Below are positions 38,323-46,243 of a stretch of 64,000 bases of DNA, piece after piece. Position numbers and translations under genes: made by a program. Source of the stretch: Helicobacter muridarum (lineage in GTDB: Bacteria > Campylobacterota > Campylobacteria > Campylobacterales > Helicobacteraceae). The DNA is taken from assembly GCF_000765805.2 (NCBI RefSeq), contig NZ_JRPD02000006.1, positions 35,373-99,372 on the forward strand, given 5' to 3'. Below the pieces are notes generated by a model, which was not told the origin of the DNA, made no database searches, and saw only the letters and a list, made by a program, of their open reading frames with translations. Positions within the stretch are counted from its first letter, which is position 1, and every line of letters begins with the position of its first letter.

Positions 38323-39948
38323 ATGAATACACAATCCAAATCTGTTCACCATGAATATAAATTAAATACAGCCGCTGATAGACCACTTATATTTATGTCA
38401 ATAGCTTGTGTTGTAGTTGTAGCTGGTAGCATTTATTTATTCCCAGAGGCGACAAATAAATATGCTTCTATTTTATTTGGCTTGGTTACGGATTATTTAG
38501 GTTCATCAATACAGCTAATTGTGTTAATAGGGCTTTTTATATGCCTGTATATTGCATTTAGTAAATATGGAAATATTAAAATGGGAGACCAAGAGCCAGA
38601 ATACAAAACCATGCCTTGGTTGTTTATGTTTGTTTGTGCTGGAATTGGTTCATCTATTTTTTATTGGGCTACCATAGAGTGGGTTTATTATTATCAATCT
38701 CCCGGACTAGGCTTAACTCCTAAATCGCAAAAAGCATTAGAATCCACTGCCGCTTACTCATTTTTTCATTGGGGAATTTCTGCTTGGTCTGCTTATGCAT
38801 TAGCTTCTATTGCTTTTACATATCATATTCATGTTCGCAAAAACAAGGGATTATCATTATCAGGTATGATTTCCGCGATTTTTAGAATAGATTCTAGAGG
38901 GTTTGTTGGCAAGGTTGTAGATATGGTTTTTTTATTATCATCAGTTGGAGCATTAACCCTCTCCTTAGTGTTAAGCGTGATTATACTAAGTATTGGGCTA
39001 TCTGCTTTACTTGGGATTCCAGATAATTTTATTACCCGAGCAATTATTACTATTGCTTCTGCTACGATGTTTTTGCTAAGCACATACATGGGTATAGATA
39101 AGGGCATGCAAAACTTAAGCTCTGTGCTTGGTTATGGCACTTTGATTCTAGCTGCCATTGTGCTAGTCATTGGTCCTACTCAATTTATCTTAGACAATAT
39201 AGTAAATAGCATGGGGTTTATTTTTTCTAATTACTTTGGCATGTCCTTATTCACAGATCCTTATGGCGATGGTAATTTTACTAAGTCTTGGACAGTGTAT
39301 TATTGGTTATGGTGGATTTCATATACTCCGGCTGTCGCTTTGTTTGTTGCGCGTGTATCGGCTGGGAGGAAGATGCGTGAAATTATTTGGGCGTTTTTGC
39401 TTGGCTCTAGCTCTGGGACTTGGTTTCTTTTTGGAGTGCTTGAAAGTTATAGCATTCATGAATTTTTAACAGGTGCTCTTGATGTTGTTAACATAGTGAA
39501 TGAAAAAGGTGGAGAAGCTGCCTTGGTTGCTACATTTTTACATCTACCGCTAGGCAAGGTATTCCTTGCAGTATTGTTATTTCTTATGATTGTTATGTTA
39601 GCTTCGCATGTGGATGCTGTTGCCTATGCTATGGCTGCTACTTCAACTAGGAATCTATCAGAAGGGCAAGATCCTAGTCGAGGTATGAAATTATTTTGGT
39701 GCATTTTATTAACACTTATACCGCTAGCAATGTTATATATCAATGCTCCATTGTCCGTTTTAAAGACTTCAGTAGTGTTGTCTGGATTACCATTTTTATT
39801 GATTTTATTAATTATTATGTTTGGTTTTATAAGGTGGCTTATTAATGACTATTCTCGGGTGCCATCGCATACAATAGATACTTATGTGCTATGTATCGAT
39901 GATAATGAAGAAAGGGAGCCATCTTTCAAACCAAATATTAAAGGATAA
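38323..39948 (+). CDS. BCCT-family transporter for betaine, choline or carnitine
   Basis: 541 aa from the ATG at 38323; the choice rests on GAGG five bases ahead, whereas ATGs at 38302 and 38320 lack as good a spacing. Twelve helices and the BCCT signature SWTVYYWLWW (about residues 320-330) with the following GRKMREI loop. BCCT carriers import quaternary amines with Na+ or H+ or exchange them. There is no long C-terminal osmosensing tail as in BetP. The Rieske oxygenase gene follows after four bases, so a catabolic rather than purely osmotic use is likely. Confidence 0.92.
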   Translation: MNTQSKSVHHEYKLNTAADRPLIFMSIACVVVVAGSIYLFPEATNKYASILFGLVTDYLGSSIQLIVLIGLFICLYIAFSKYGNIKMGDQEPEYKTMPWLFMFVCAGIGSSIFYWATIEWVYYYQSPGLGLTPKSQKALESTAAYSFFHWGISAWSAYALASIAFTYHIHVRKNKGLSLSGMISAIFRIDSRGFVGKVVDMVFLLSSVGALTLSLVLSVIILSIGLSALLGIPDNFITRAIITIASATMFLLSTYMGIDKGMQNLSSVLGYGTLILAAIVLVIGPTQFILDNIVNSMGFIFSNYFGMSLFTDPYGDGNFTKSWTVYYWLWWISYTPAVALFVARVSAGRKMREIIWAFLLGSSSGTWFLFGVLESYSIHEFLTGALDVVNIVNEKGGEAALVATFLHLPLGKVFLAVLLFLMIVMLASHVDAVAYAMAATSTRNLSEGQDPSRGMKLFWCILLTLIPLAMLYINAPLSVLKTSVVLSGLPFLLILLIIMFGFIRWLINDYSRVPSHTIDTYVLCIDDNEEREPSFKPNIKG

Positions 39949-39952
39949 GATC

Positions 39953-41053
39953 ATGTCTACACATATTAGTTTGCCAAAGGATTTTTGCAGCAACCCAAAA
40001 GAAGCATATACATTGCCAGCTAGATATTATATTGATGATTCTGTTTTTAGCCATGAAATAGAAAATATTTTTACAAAAGATTGGATTTGTATTGCTCATG
40101 TCAACGATGTGCTTTTGCCAAATCAATATATCACTCGTGAAATTATTGATGAATCTATACTTGTCATTCGCGGACGTGATAATGTATTGAGAGCATTTTA
40201 TAATGTATGTCCACATAGAGCTCATAGAGTTGTTGAAGGCGAGGGGAGTGCCAAGAATCTTACATGCCCTTATCACGCTTGGGCTTTTAATCAAGATGGT
40301 TCATTTGTCAATGCTAGGAATTGCAATAATGTTTATAATTTTAATAAGCATGATGCATGTCTTACATCTATTAGATGTGAGGAATATGCGGGGTTTGTAT
40401 TTATTAATTTGAATCCAAATTGCAATAAAACAGTTGAACAGCAGCTCCCCGGATTAAAGGAATCTTTTGAAAAAACATTGCCAAATGCAGCAAAGCTAAA
40501 AAGGGTTGCTAGATTTACTACAAAAACTCCAGCTAATTGGAAAAATATTGTTGATAATTATATGGAGTGCTATCACTGTGCTCCTGCACATCCCGGGTTT
40601 GCTGATTCTGTTCAGGTTGATAAATATTGGCATAAGTTCTTTACTAATTGGTCATTGCAATATGGCTTAGCTATTCCATCTGATAAATCTTTTCAGTTTA
40701 GTGGAGAGTCTTCATTCTCTGGATATTGGTTATGGCCTTGCACCATGTGGAATGTGAATCCAGTGGGCATGCTTAACGTCATTTTTGAATTTCCAATAGA
40801 TTCTGAAACAACCTTGCAATACTATGATATTTTTTTACCTAGTGAAGATATAGCAAAGGAATATCAAGATTTAATAGATTGGTATAGAGATGTATTTCGC
40901 CCAGAGGATTTGCGTTTAGTAGAGAGTGTGCAAAAGGGATTGCATTCAAGGGGATATAAAGGACAGGGAAGAATTATGGCTGACAATAATGATTCTGGTA
41001 TATCAGAACATGGGATTGCTTTTTTTCATAATTTAGTAGCACAGAGATATTAA
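39953..41053 (+). CDS. CntA/GbcA-type Rieske oxygenase alpha subunit
   Basis: 366 aa from the ATG at 39953 (AAGGA upstream). Rieske cluster ligands Cys86-His88 (CPHRAH) and Cys105-His108 (CPYHAW); mononuclear iron site His208 and His213 with a candidate Asp319 (RPEDL). Glu205, in MECYHC, replaces the bridging Asp of most Rieske oxygenases; this Glu is characteristic of carnitine monooxygenase CntA, and the residue numbers coincide with those of CntA. GbcA, which demethylates glycine betaine, is a close relative. The paired BCCT transporter supports a quaternary-amine substrate. The flavin/ferredoxin reductase partner is absent from the neighbourhood. Carnitine or betaine cannot be told apart here. 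Confidence 0.85.
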   Translation: MSTHISLPKDFCSNPKEAYTLPARYYIDDSVFSHEIENIFTKDWICIAHVNDVLLPNQYITREIIDESILVIRGRDNVLRAFYNVCPHRAHRVVEGEGSAKNLTCPYHAWAFNQDGSFVNARNCNNVYNFNKHDACLTSIRCEEYAGFVFINLNPNCNKTVEQQLPGLKESFEKTLPNAAKLKRVARFTTKTPANWKNIVDNYMECYHCAPAHPGFADSVQVDKYWHKFFTNWSLQYGLAIPSDKSFQFSGESSFSGYWLWPCTMWNVNPVGMLNVIFEFPIDSETTLQYYDIFLPSEDIAKEYQDLIDWYRDVFRPEDLRLVESVQKGLHSRGYKGQGRIMADNNDSGISEHGIAFFHNLVAQRY

Positions 41054-41083
41054 TTACTAATCAATCTAAGTTGGAATTAGATA

Positions 41084-41112
41084 GCTTACAAAATAGATTT
41101 ATATTTGTAAGC
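41084..41112. terminator. Hairpin between convergent genes
   Basis: GCTTACAAA and TTTGTAAGC form a nine-base stem with an 11-base loop, 30 bases after the oxygenase stop and 134 bases after the end of the aspB gene on the other strand. Only a loose T-rich stretch follows, so it is a modest terminator candidate. Confidence 0.5.
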
Positions 41113-41245
41113 CTACTTAAGTTTTATTTATAATTAAGTTATTATATTTAATAATCTATATTAACTTCTCTTGTGATTTACGAGATCACTATAAATAATT
41201 CGAGAGAATAATTTAAGATTGTGATATTCATTGGGTAAACAAATG

Positions 41246-42424
41246 CTATAAATTTTTAATAAATTCTGCAATTCTAACAAATCCTTTTTTAATCTGTTCT
41301 ATTTCACACGCAAAACTCATACGAACAAAACCATCCATACCAAATGCACTACCAGGCACCAATGCTACACCGCTTTTCTCTAACAATTCCTTGCAAAATG
41401 CTATGCTATCCCCATTAAATCCCTTTACATTTTGAATATTAATGAATAGATAAAATGCTCCATCTGGTTTAGTAACGCTAATGCCAGGTATTTCTTTAAT
41501 TAGACTGCATGCTATATCTCTTCGCTCTTTAAAGGCTTCCCGCATTTGTCTAATATCAAAGTCTGCGCTTCCATCAATAGCTGGTATGGAGGCTTTTTGA
41601 GTAATTGAGTTAATATTTGAAGTGCATTGACTTTGTAGATTATCCATAAGCTTTATTAGCTTTTTATCCTTTGAGGCGGCATATCCCATTCGCCAACCAG
41701 TCATTGCTACGCTTTTACTCAAACCATTAATTGTTATAGTGCGCTGCAATATTTCATTATTAAGAGAACCTATACTTGTGCATTCTCCATCGTATACAAG
41801 CTTTTCATACATTTCATCGCTAATTACCCATAGGTTATGTTTAATTGCTACTTCAGCAATTGATTCTAATTCTTGTTTACTATATATCATGCCTGTTGGA
41901 TTGGATGGACTAGTTAATACAATAGCCTTAGTCTTAGGTGTTATAGCGGATTCAAAGTCTATGCCACGTGCTTTGAATCCATACTCCTCTATAGTATTGA
42001 TAAATACAGGTTTACCACCGCTATAAATTACTAACTCGGGATATGTTACCCAATATGGCGTTGGAATAAGCACTTCATCCCCATCATCAATTATTGTTTG
42101 GAATGTATTAAATAAAGATTGTTTTGCTCCATTGCTAACGATGATTTCATTTGGGCTGTATTCTAAATTATTATCTCTTTTTAGTTTGTTTGCTATAGTT
42201 TGTAATAACTCTGGGATTCCAGCTACGCTTGTATATTTCGTAAAACCAGAATTGAGAGCACGTACCGCTTCGTCTTTAATGATTTTGGGCGTATCAAAAT
42301 CTGGCTCTCCGGCACTAAAACTTAATATATCTTTACCTTGAGCCTTTAATTCTCTTGCTAGAGTGGCTACTGCTATTGTGGCGGATTCACTAAGACTTAA
42401 AACCTTCTTTGAATACTGTTGCAT
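41246..42424 (-). CDS. aspB: Aspartate aminotransferase, class I PLP enzyme
   Basis: 392 aa from the ATG at 42424, chosen for AAGGAG upstream; the in-frame start 15 bases further up has no site. Class I features: FSAGEPDFDTP near residue 40, KYTSVAGIPEL, VLTSPSNPTGMIY, and the PLP-binding lysine in NGLSKSVAMTGWRMGY (about residue 235), with the substrate Arg near the C-terminus (FVRMSFAC). Converts aspartate and 2-oxoglutarate to oxaloacetate and glutamate. The gene stands after fliR and a small ORF on the same strand, about 50 bases away. Confidence 0.93.
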   Translation of the reverse strand: MQQYSKKVLSLSESATIAVATLARELKAQGKDILSFSAGEPDFDTPKIIKDEAVRALNSGFTKYTSVAGIPELLQTIANKLKRDNNLEYSPNEIIVSNGAKQSLFNTFQTIIDDGDEVLIPTPYWVTYPELVIYSGGKPVFINTIEEYGFKARGIDFESAITPKTKAIVLTSPSNPTGMIYSKQELESIAEVAIKHNLWVISDEMYEKLVYDGECTSIGSLNNEILQRTITINGLSKSVAMTGWRMGYAASKDKKLIKLMDNLQSQCTSNINSITQKASIPAIDGSADFDIRQMREAFKERRDIACSLIKEIPGISVTKPDGAFYLFINIQNVKGFNGDSIAFCKELLEKSGVALVPGSAFGMDGFVRMSFACEIEQIKKGFVRIAEFIKNL

Positions 42425-42474
42425 AATGCTCCTTATCAAACAAAACTAACTTAATGCTATCAGAACTAAGTAAT

Positions 42475-42819
42475 TTACAAGAACAATTTCACATTAAATT
42501 TCTCATCCAAGAATATTGATATGAAAAAACTTAACATTTTGTTGTTGTTTGTTGTAAGATTTACTCTTATTCCGTCTCTATCGCTAAGCTTTAGCAGGAA
42601 TCCTACTAAGCAATCTGGCAGGGGATATGAATCTACGAACTTAATATCTAGCACATCAAATGATTTATTTTTTATATGCTCAATCTCGTCTGTTTTGGTT
42701 ATCCCGAATAATTTTTTCTTAAAGTCTTTAAAGCTTTCATAATCCGAAATAATGCCTGTGCATGTTATAGATAGGTTTCTATTATTTATATCGCCTTCAA
42801 GTGTAAAACCCATGTCCAT
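42475..42819 (-). CDS. Small protein of unknown function downstream of fliR
   Basis: 114 aa from the ATG at 42819, chosen for AAGGAG seven bases ahead. It overlaps the end of fliR region closely (fliR stops at 42836) and so is in one unit with it. A small alpha/beta protein with a pattern of alternating hydrophobic strands (SFDVLDIKFVDSY, DGIRVNLTTNN). No signal peptide or membrane helix. I recall a comparable hypothetical gene after fliR in H. pylori, but the function is unknown. A motility link is inference from position. Confidence 0.6.
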   Translation of the reverse strand: MDMGFTLEGDINNRNLSITCTGIISDYESFKDFKKKLFGITKTDEIEHIKNKSFDVLDIKFVDSYPLPDCLVGFLLKLSDRDGIRVNLTTNNNKMLSFFISIFLDEKFNVKLFL

Positions 42820-42835
42820 AATTTGCTCCTTAAAA

Positions 42836-43618
42836 TTACTGTCCAAGAATCTTTGCTAGTATTTTTATAGCTTGGCTTAAATCCTCTTTGAAATGGTAGA
42901 TTATGCTTGGTACGATGATTGTAAGGATAACAAAAGCTAGGGCAATTTTGACTGGAAATCCAATTACAAGTAAGTTAAATTGTGGATGAGTTTTCATAAT
43001 CATACCGAAGATTATATCTGATAACAAAATAACGGCTATGATTGGAAAAGCCATAGAGAATCCTATAAGTATCATATTTCCAAATGCTTTTACGAAGTAT
43101 TTTGCAATGTCTGGTATGCTTGTAGTCATTAGAAATCCACCCAAAGGTGTATCGTTTATTGTGTAGGCTATAATATCAATTAGCAGATAGTGAAAATTAA
43201 AGTATAATGCCATGAGTATTGAGAGCATGCTTACGACTTGTGCTACGATTGGTTTAGTAGTTCCGCTTGTAGGATCATATGCGCTAGCCATTGTGAATCC
43301 CATGGAAAAACTAGCCAAATCACCTGCAAATATAATCGAAGAAAATGCAATTTGTAACACAAGTCCACATACAAATCCAAGTGTAATTTCAAACAATCCA
43401 GCCAATATAAAGCTAGCTAATGTGGGATATGATATTATGCTTTGTAGTGTAGGCATAAATACTACTGCTAGTATAAAGGCTAATGCCGCACGAACACTAA
43501 CGGGTATAATTTGGTTATCAAAAAATGGAAAAAATGCTAGTATAGAGCTAAAACGCAAAAATAATAACAAGAAAGCCATAACGTTGGCGTTCGTGATATA
43601 TGGGATAAAATCTAACAA
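42836..43618 (-). CDS. fliR: Flagellar biosynthesis protein FliR
   Basis: 260 aa with about six membrane helices. The sequence pattern (LRFSSILAFFPFFDNQ, VRAALAFILAVVFMP, SMGFTMASAYDP) is that of FliR, which with FliP and FliQ forms the flagellar export gate. Start TTG at 43618 with AGGAA five bases ahead. No fliP or fliQ next to it. The small unknown ORF follows at once. Confidence 0.92.
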   Translation of the reverse strand: MLDFIPYITNANVMAFLLLFLRFSSILAFFPFFDNQIIPVSVRAALAFILAVVFMPTLQSIISYPTLASFILAGLFEITLGFVCGLVLQIAFSSIIFAGDLASFSMGFTMASAYDPTSGTTKPIVAQVVSMLSILMALYFNFHYLLIDIIAYTINDTPLGGFLMTTSIPDIAKYFVKAFGNMILIGFSMAFPIIAVILLSDIIFGMIMKTHPQFNLLVIGFPVKIALAFVILTIIVPSIIYHFKEDLSQAIKILAKILGQ

Positions 43619-43747
43619 GATATTCCTTTTTGCCTTTCTTTATATGTGTGCTTAGGTTGTTTTGCTAATGTTTATATGATTCTAGCATAGATTTAAACAT
43701 TAGGTTTTGAATATTACGCAATGTTTATAGGTTTGGGAGTAAGGATA

Positions 43748-45040
43748 ATGCAGTTACAATCGCTTTATAATCTAGCATATATTTTTTCTACATATAAATA
43801 TATAAATCATATAGAGCGCGTAAGTGATAATATTATTGAAATGAGACTTGATGCTGCTCTTTATTGTATTGATTTGAATAAATCTAATCCTTGTATTTAT
43901 TTTAGGGAATCTTCTTTTAAAACTAAATCTTACCATGCTCCATTTGACATTGCTTTGCGTAAATATTGTCATAAATCTAGGATTGTGTCATGCAGGCTTG
44001 ATGGTATGAACAAAATCCTTATATTTGAATGCAATATAAAAAATGCCTATAAGCAACAAAGAATATTTTTGCATTTTGAGTTAATCAATCGTGCAAGCAA
44101 TGCTATTATTGTCTGCGATGGTATTATTATCTCTGCGCTTAGATTCTCTTCATTGTCTAGAATTATCGCACCAAAAATAGCTTTAACTCCTATGCCACAA
44201 CCAAGCTTTACAAAACAACTCTTTTTGGAGGATAGGGAATTATTCCTACGTAAACTACAACAGCATTATCAAAACTTGCAAGATTCATTAGTAGTTCAAA
44301 ATAAAAACAGATTGTTACAAAGATTGCATATAAAGCTAAATAAACTTCAAGTTCTATATGACTCTTTACCTAAAGTAAGTGAATTGGAAAGCTCGCGTGA
44401 GGAGCTAGTTATGCTTGCAAATCATATATTAATGAATTTAGATGACATTCCGCCATATGTTACTCGTATAAGAATTAATGACAAAATCTATGAAATTCCA
44501 CAAGAGAGCAAAGCTTCATTAGTTAGCCAGAAGCTATTTAAACAGGCAAAAAAATTAAAACAAAGAATATTGCATATCAATCTCCAAAAGCAGAATTTAG
44601 AATCAAAGATTGAATTTTTGCAAAATCAAATATGCTTTGCTAATAATGCTAGCCTAGAGGAAATAGAAGTGCTAAAGCAAAAAAGAGTAAAAAAAACAAA
44701 AGAAGCTAAAAAGTATTTTGAGAGTTTTTACATTAATGGAATCTGCGTAAGTATAGGTAGAAATGAAACTGAAAATTTGCGTTTATTGCAACAAGCTAAA
44801 GGAGATTTTTTATGGTTACATGTAAAAAATGTTCCATCATCGCATTTGATTATCCATAGTGTTAAGGTAGATTCTGATACTCTTATGCGTGCTGGAATGC
44901 TTCTTGCTAAACTTTGTGGTATAAATGATAAATCAGTTGTGATAGACTTTACTAAACGTAAATTCGTCAGGATTTTACAAGGTGCAAATGTAGTTTATTC
45001 TAAGGAAAAGACGATATGTATACATCTTAATAACATATAA
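43748..45040 (+). CDS. NFACT-family (RqcH-like) protein
   Basis: 430 aa from the ATG at 43748. An N-terminal NFACT-N domain (about residues 1-190), a charged coiled coil (about 190-320) and a C-terminal NFACT-R/DUF814 domain (GDFLWLHVKNVPSSHLIIHS, about 350-370). Proteins of this kind bind peptidyl-tRNA on split 50S subunits in ribosome rescue (RqcH); some have been called fibronectin-binding because of surface assays, which here is doubtful because no signal peptide exists. A GGGAGTAAGGA region precedes the ATG. A small ORF follows after 10 bases. Confidence 0.85.
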   Translation: MQLQSLYNLAYIFSTYKYINHIERVSDNIIEMRLDAALYCIDLNKSNPCIYFRESSFKTKSYHAPFDIALRKYCHKSRIVSCRLDGMNKILIFECNIKNAYKQQRIFLHFELINRASNAIIVCDGIIISALRFSSLSRIIAPKIALTPMPQPSFTKQLFLEDRELFLRKLQQHYQNLQDSLVVQNKNRLLQRLHIKLNKLQVLYDSLPKVSELESSREELVMLANHILMNLDDIPPYVTRIRINDKIYEIPQESKASLVSQKLFKQAKKLKQRILHINLQKQNLESKIEFLQNQICFANNASLEEIEVLKQKRVKKTKEAKKYFESFYINGICVSIGRNETENLRLLQQAKGDFLWLHVKNVPSSHLIIHSVKVDSDTLMRAGMLLAKLCGINDKSVVIDFTKRKFVRILQGANVVYSKEKTICIHLNNI

Positions 45041-45050
45041 GGAGTGATTC

Positions 45051-45425
45051 ATGGCACTTAATTCTATTGGGAATCTTACTTATATTAATCAGGCTAGTAG
45101 CGCGACATCTGCCATTCAAGCAAATAATATGCCGCATCCAACTACGCTAAATCACAGCATATTCCATGAGCAGATGCAAAAGATAGAAGAAGTTCGTCCA
45201 ACTGAGCAATCACATAAACTAGAAGATAAAGAGGGAAATGGCAAGAGGGAATTTGAAAATGAAAAAGAAAAAAAAGGACAAGGAGATGATTCTCAAAGCT
45301 TTGAGAAAGCCATTAGCCTAGATGATAGATCGCATACTAGTGTAGGGCATATAGAAGAAAGAGTTGTCACAGAGGATACTATGCTTATGAAATTAGATTC
45401 TCACTTGTTAGATATTAAGGGCTGA
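45051..45425 (+). CDS. Small charged protein of unknown function
   Basis: 124 aa, hydrophilic, with a Lys/Glu-rich low-complexity centre (about residues 55-85) and no cysteine or membrane helix. AAGGAG lies seven bases before the ATG, and it follows the NFACT gene by 10 bases, so it is expressed with it. The composition resembles small flagellar or chaperone-type proteins of Helicobacter but I recognise no domain. Likely intrinsically disordered. Confidence 0.55.
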   Translation: MALNSIGNLTYINQASSATSAIQANNMPHPTTLNHSIFHEQMQKIEEVRPTEQSHKLEDKEGNGKREFENEKEKKGQGDDSQSFEKAISLDDRSHTSVGHIEERVVTEDTMLMKLDSHLLDIKG

Positions 45426-45738
45426 TCAATATAACCATGTATAAAAGTTGACTGGATTTATGATCGATAACTGGTATTTATATAGAAATTCTTAATATAT
45501 CGATAATTTGGTTCTTATTAAAATACTATAAGACCAAATAAATGTATAAATCTATGGTAAATGATACTTTTGATTGTAATTTGGATTCTTTAGTCAATGA
45601 TTTATATGATAAGAATCTTAAAGATTGCTTTACTACAAATAATATAATTAATGCTTCTGTTTTTGTATTTCTATAAATTTGTTATTTCACTTATATAAAT
45701 AAAACAGAACCTAAGTCAATACTTAAAAAATAGAATAT
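45426..45738. other. 313-base gap between convergent genes
   Basis: Holds one short open frame (see 45542) and no other recognised feature. No terminator hairpin was found. Confidence 0.35.
45542..45676 (+). CDS. Possible 44-residue peptide
   Basis: ATG to TAA, 44 aa, beginning MYKSMVNDTFDCNLDSLVND. No good ribosome site; composition is protein-like but the length is close to chance in this AT-rich DNA. Two cysteines. Unknown function; may not be real. Confidence 0.2.
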   Translation: MYKSMVNDTFDCNLDSLVNDLYDKNLKDCFTTNNIINASVFVFL

Positions 45739-46242
45739 TTAGAATGTGCGTTTAAGTAAACTATCAACTCTTAATATAGTAGTAAGCCTATCACCTTGCT
45801 TTGCTATTCCATACATTAGATTTTCTTTCTCATCGAATGTATCTGGGATAGGGTCGATGAGACTTTCGTCTATTCTTATGGCTTCTGTTAGTTTGTCAAT
45901 AACAAAACCAGCTATTTCATCATTGTGATTTACAACAAGATAACGAGTATCTCCGTCTTGCTTGTTAGGCGGTATACCAAACTTCATACGTAAATTAATC
46001 AATGGATATACGTTTCCTCGTAAATTAAATACTCCCATGACATAATCAGGAGTGCCGGGCACACGAGTAAAATCTATAGGTTTAATAATTTCTTTGACAT
46101 TTAGAATAGGAACTGCAAATTCCTCTGTGCCTACAACAAATCCTATTAGCTGGACAATATTTTCAGAATCACCATGTAGCTCTGAACCGTCTAGTTGCTT
46201 TTGTTGCTTTGCGAATACATCTTTTATTTGCTTGTTATCCAT
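45739..46242 (-). CDS. cheW: Chemotaxis coupling protein CheW
   Basis: 167 aa. A single CheW/SH3-like domain with IVQLIGFVVGTEEFAVPI, KEIIKPIDFTRVPGTPDYVMGVFNLRGNVYPLINL. CheW links chemoreceptors to CheA in the inner-membrane arrays. Last gene of the cheV-cheA-cheW block; it starts one base after the cheA stop, and its ribosome site GGAG lies within the end of cheA. Confidence 0.96.
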   Translation of the reverse strand: MDNKQIKDVFAKQQKQLDGSELHGDSENIVQLIGFVVGTEEFAVPILNVKEIIKPIDFTRVPGTPDYVMGVFNLRGNVYPLINLRMKFGIPPNKQDGDTRYLVVNHNDEIAGFVIDKLTEAIRIDESLIDPIPDTFDEKENLMYGIAKQGDRLTTILRVDSLLKRTF

Positions 46243-46243
46243 T

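Noticed and set aside
43748..45040. Surface fibronectin-binding adhesin
   Set aside because: No signal peptide or anchor; the domain order fits the NFACT ribosome-rescue family.
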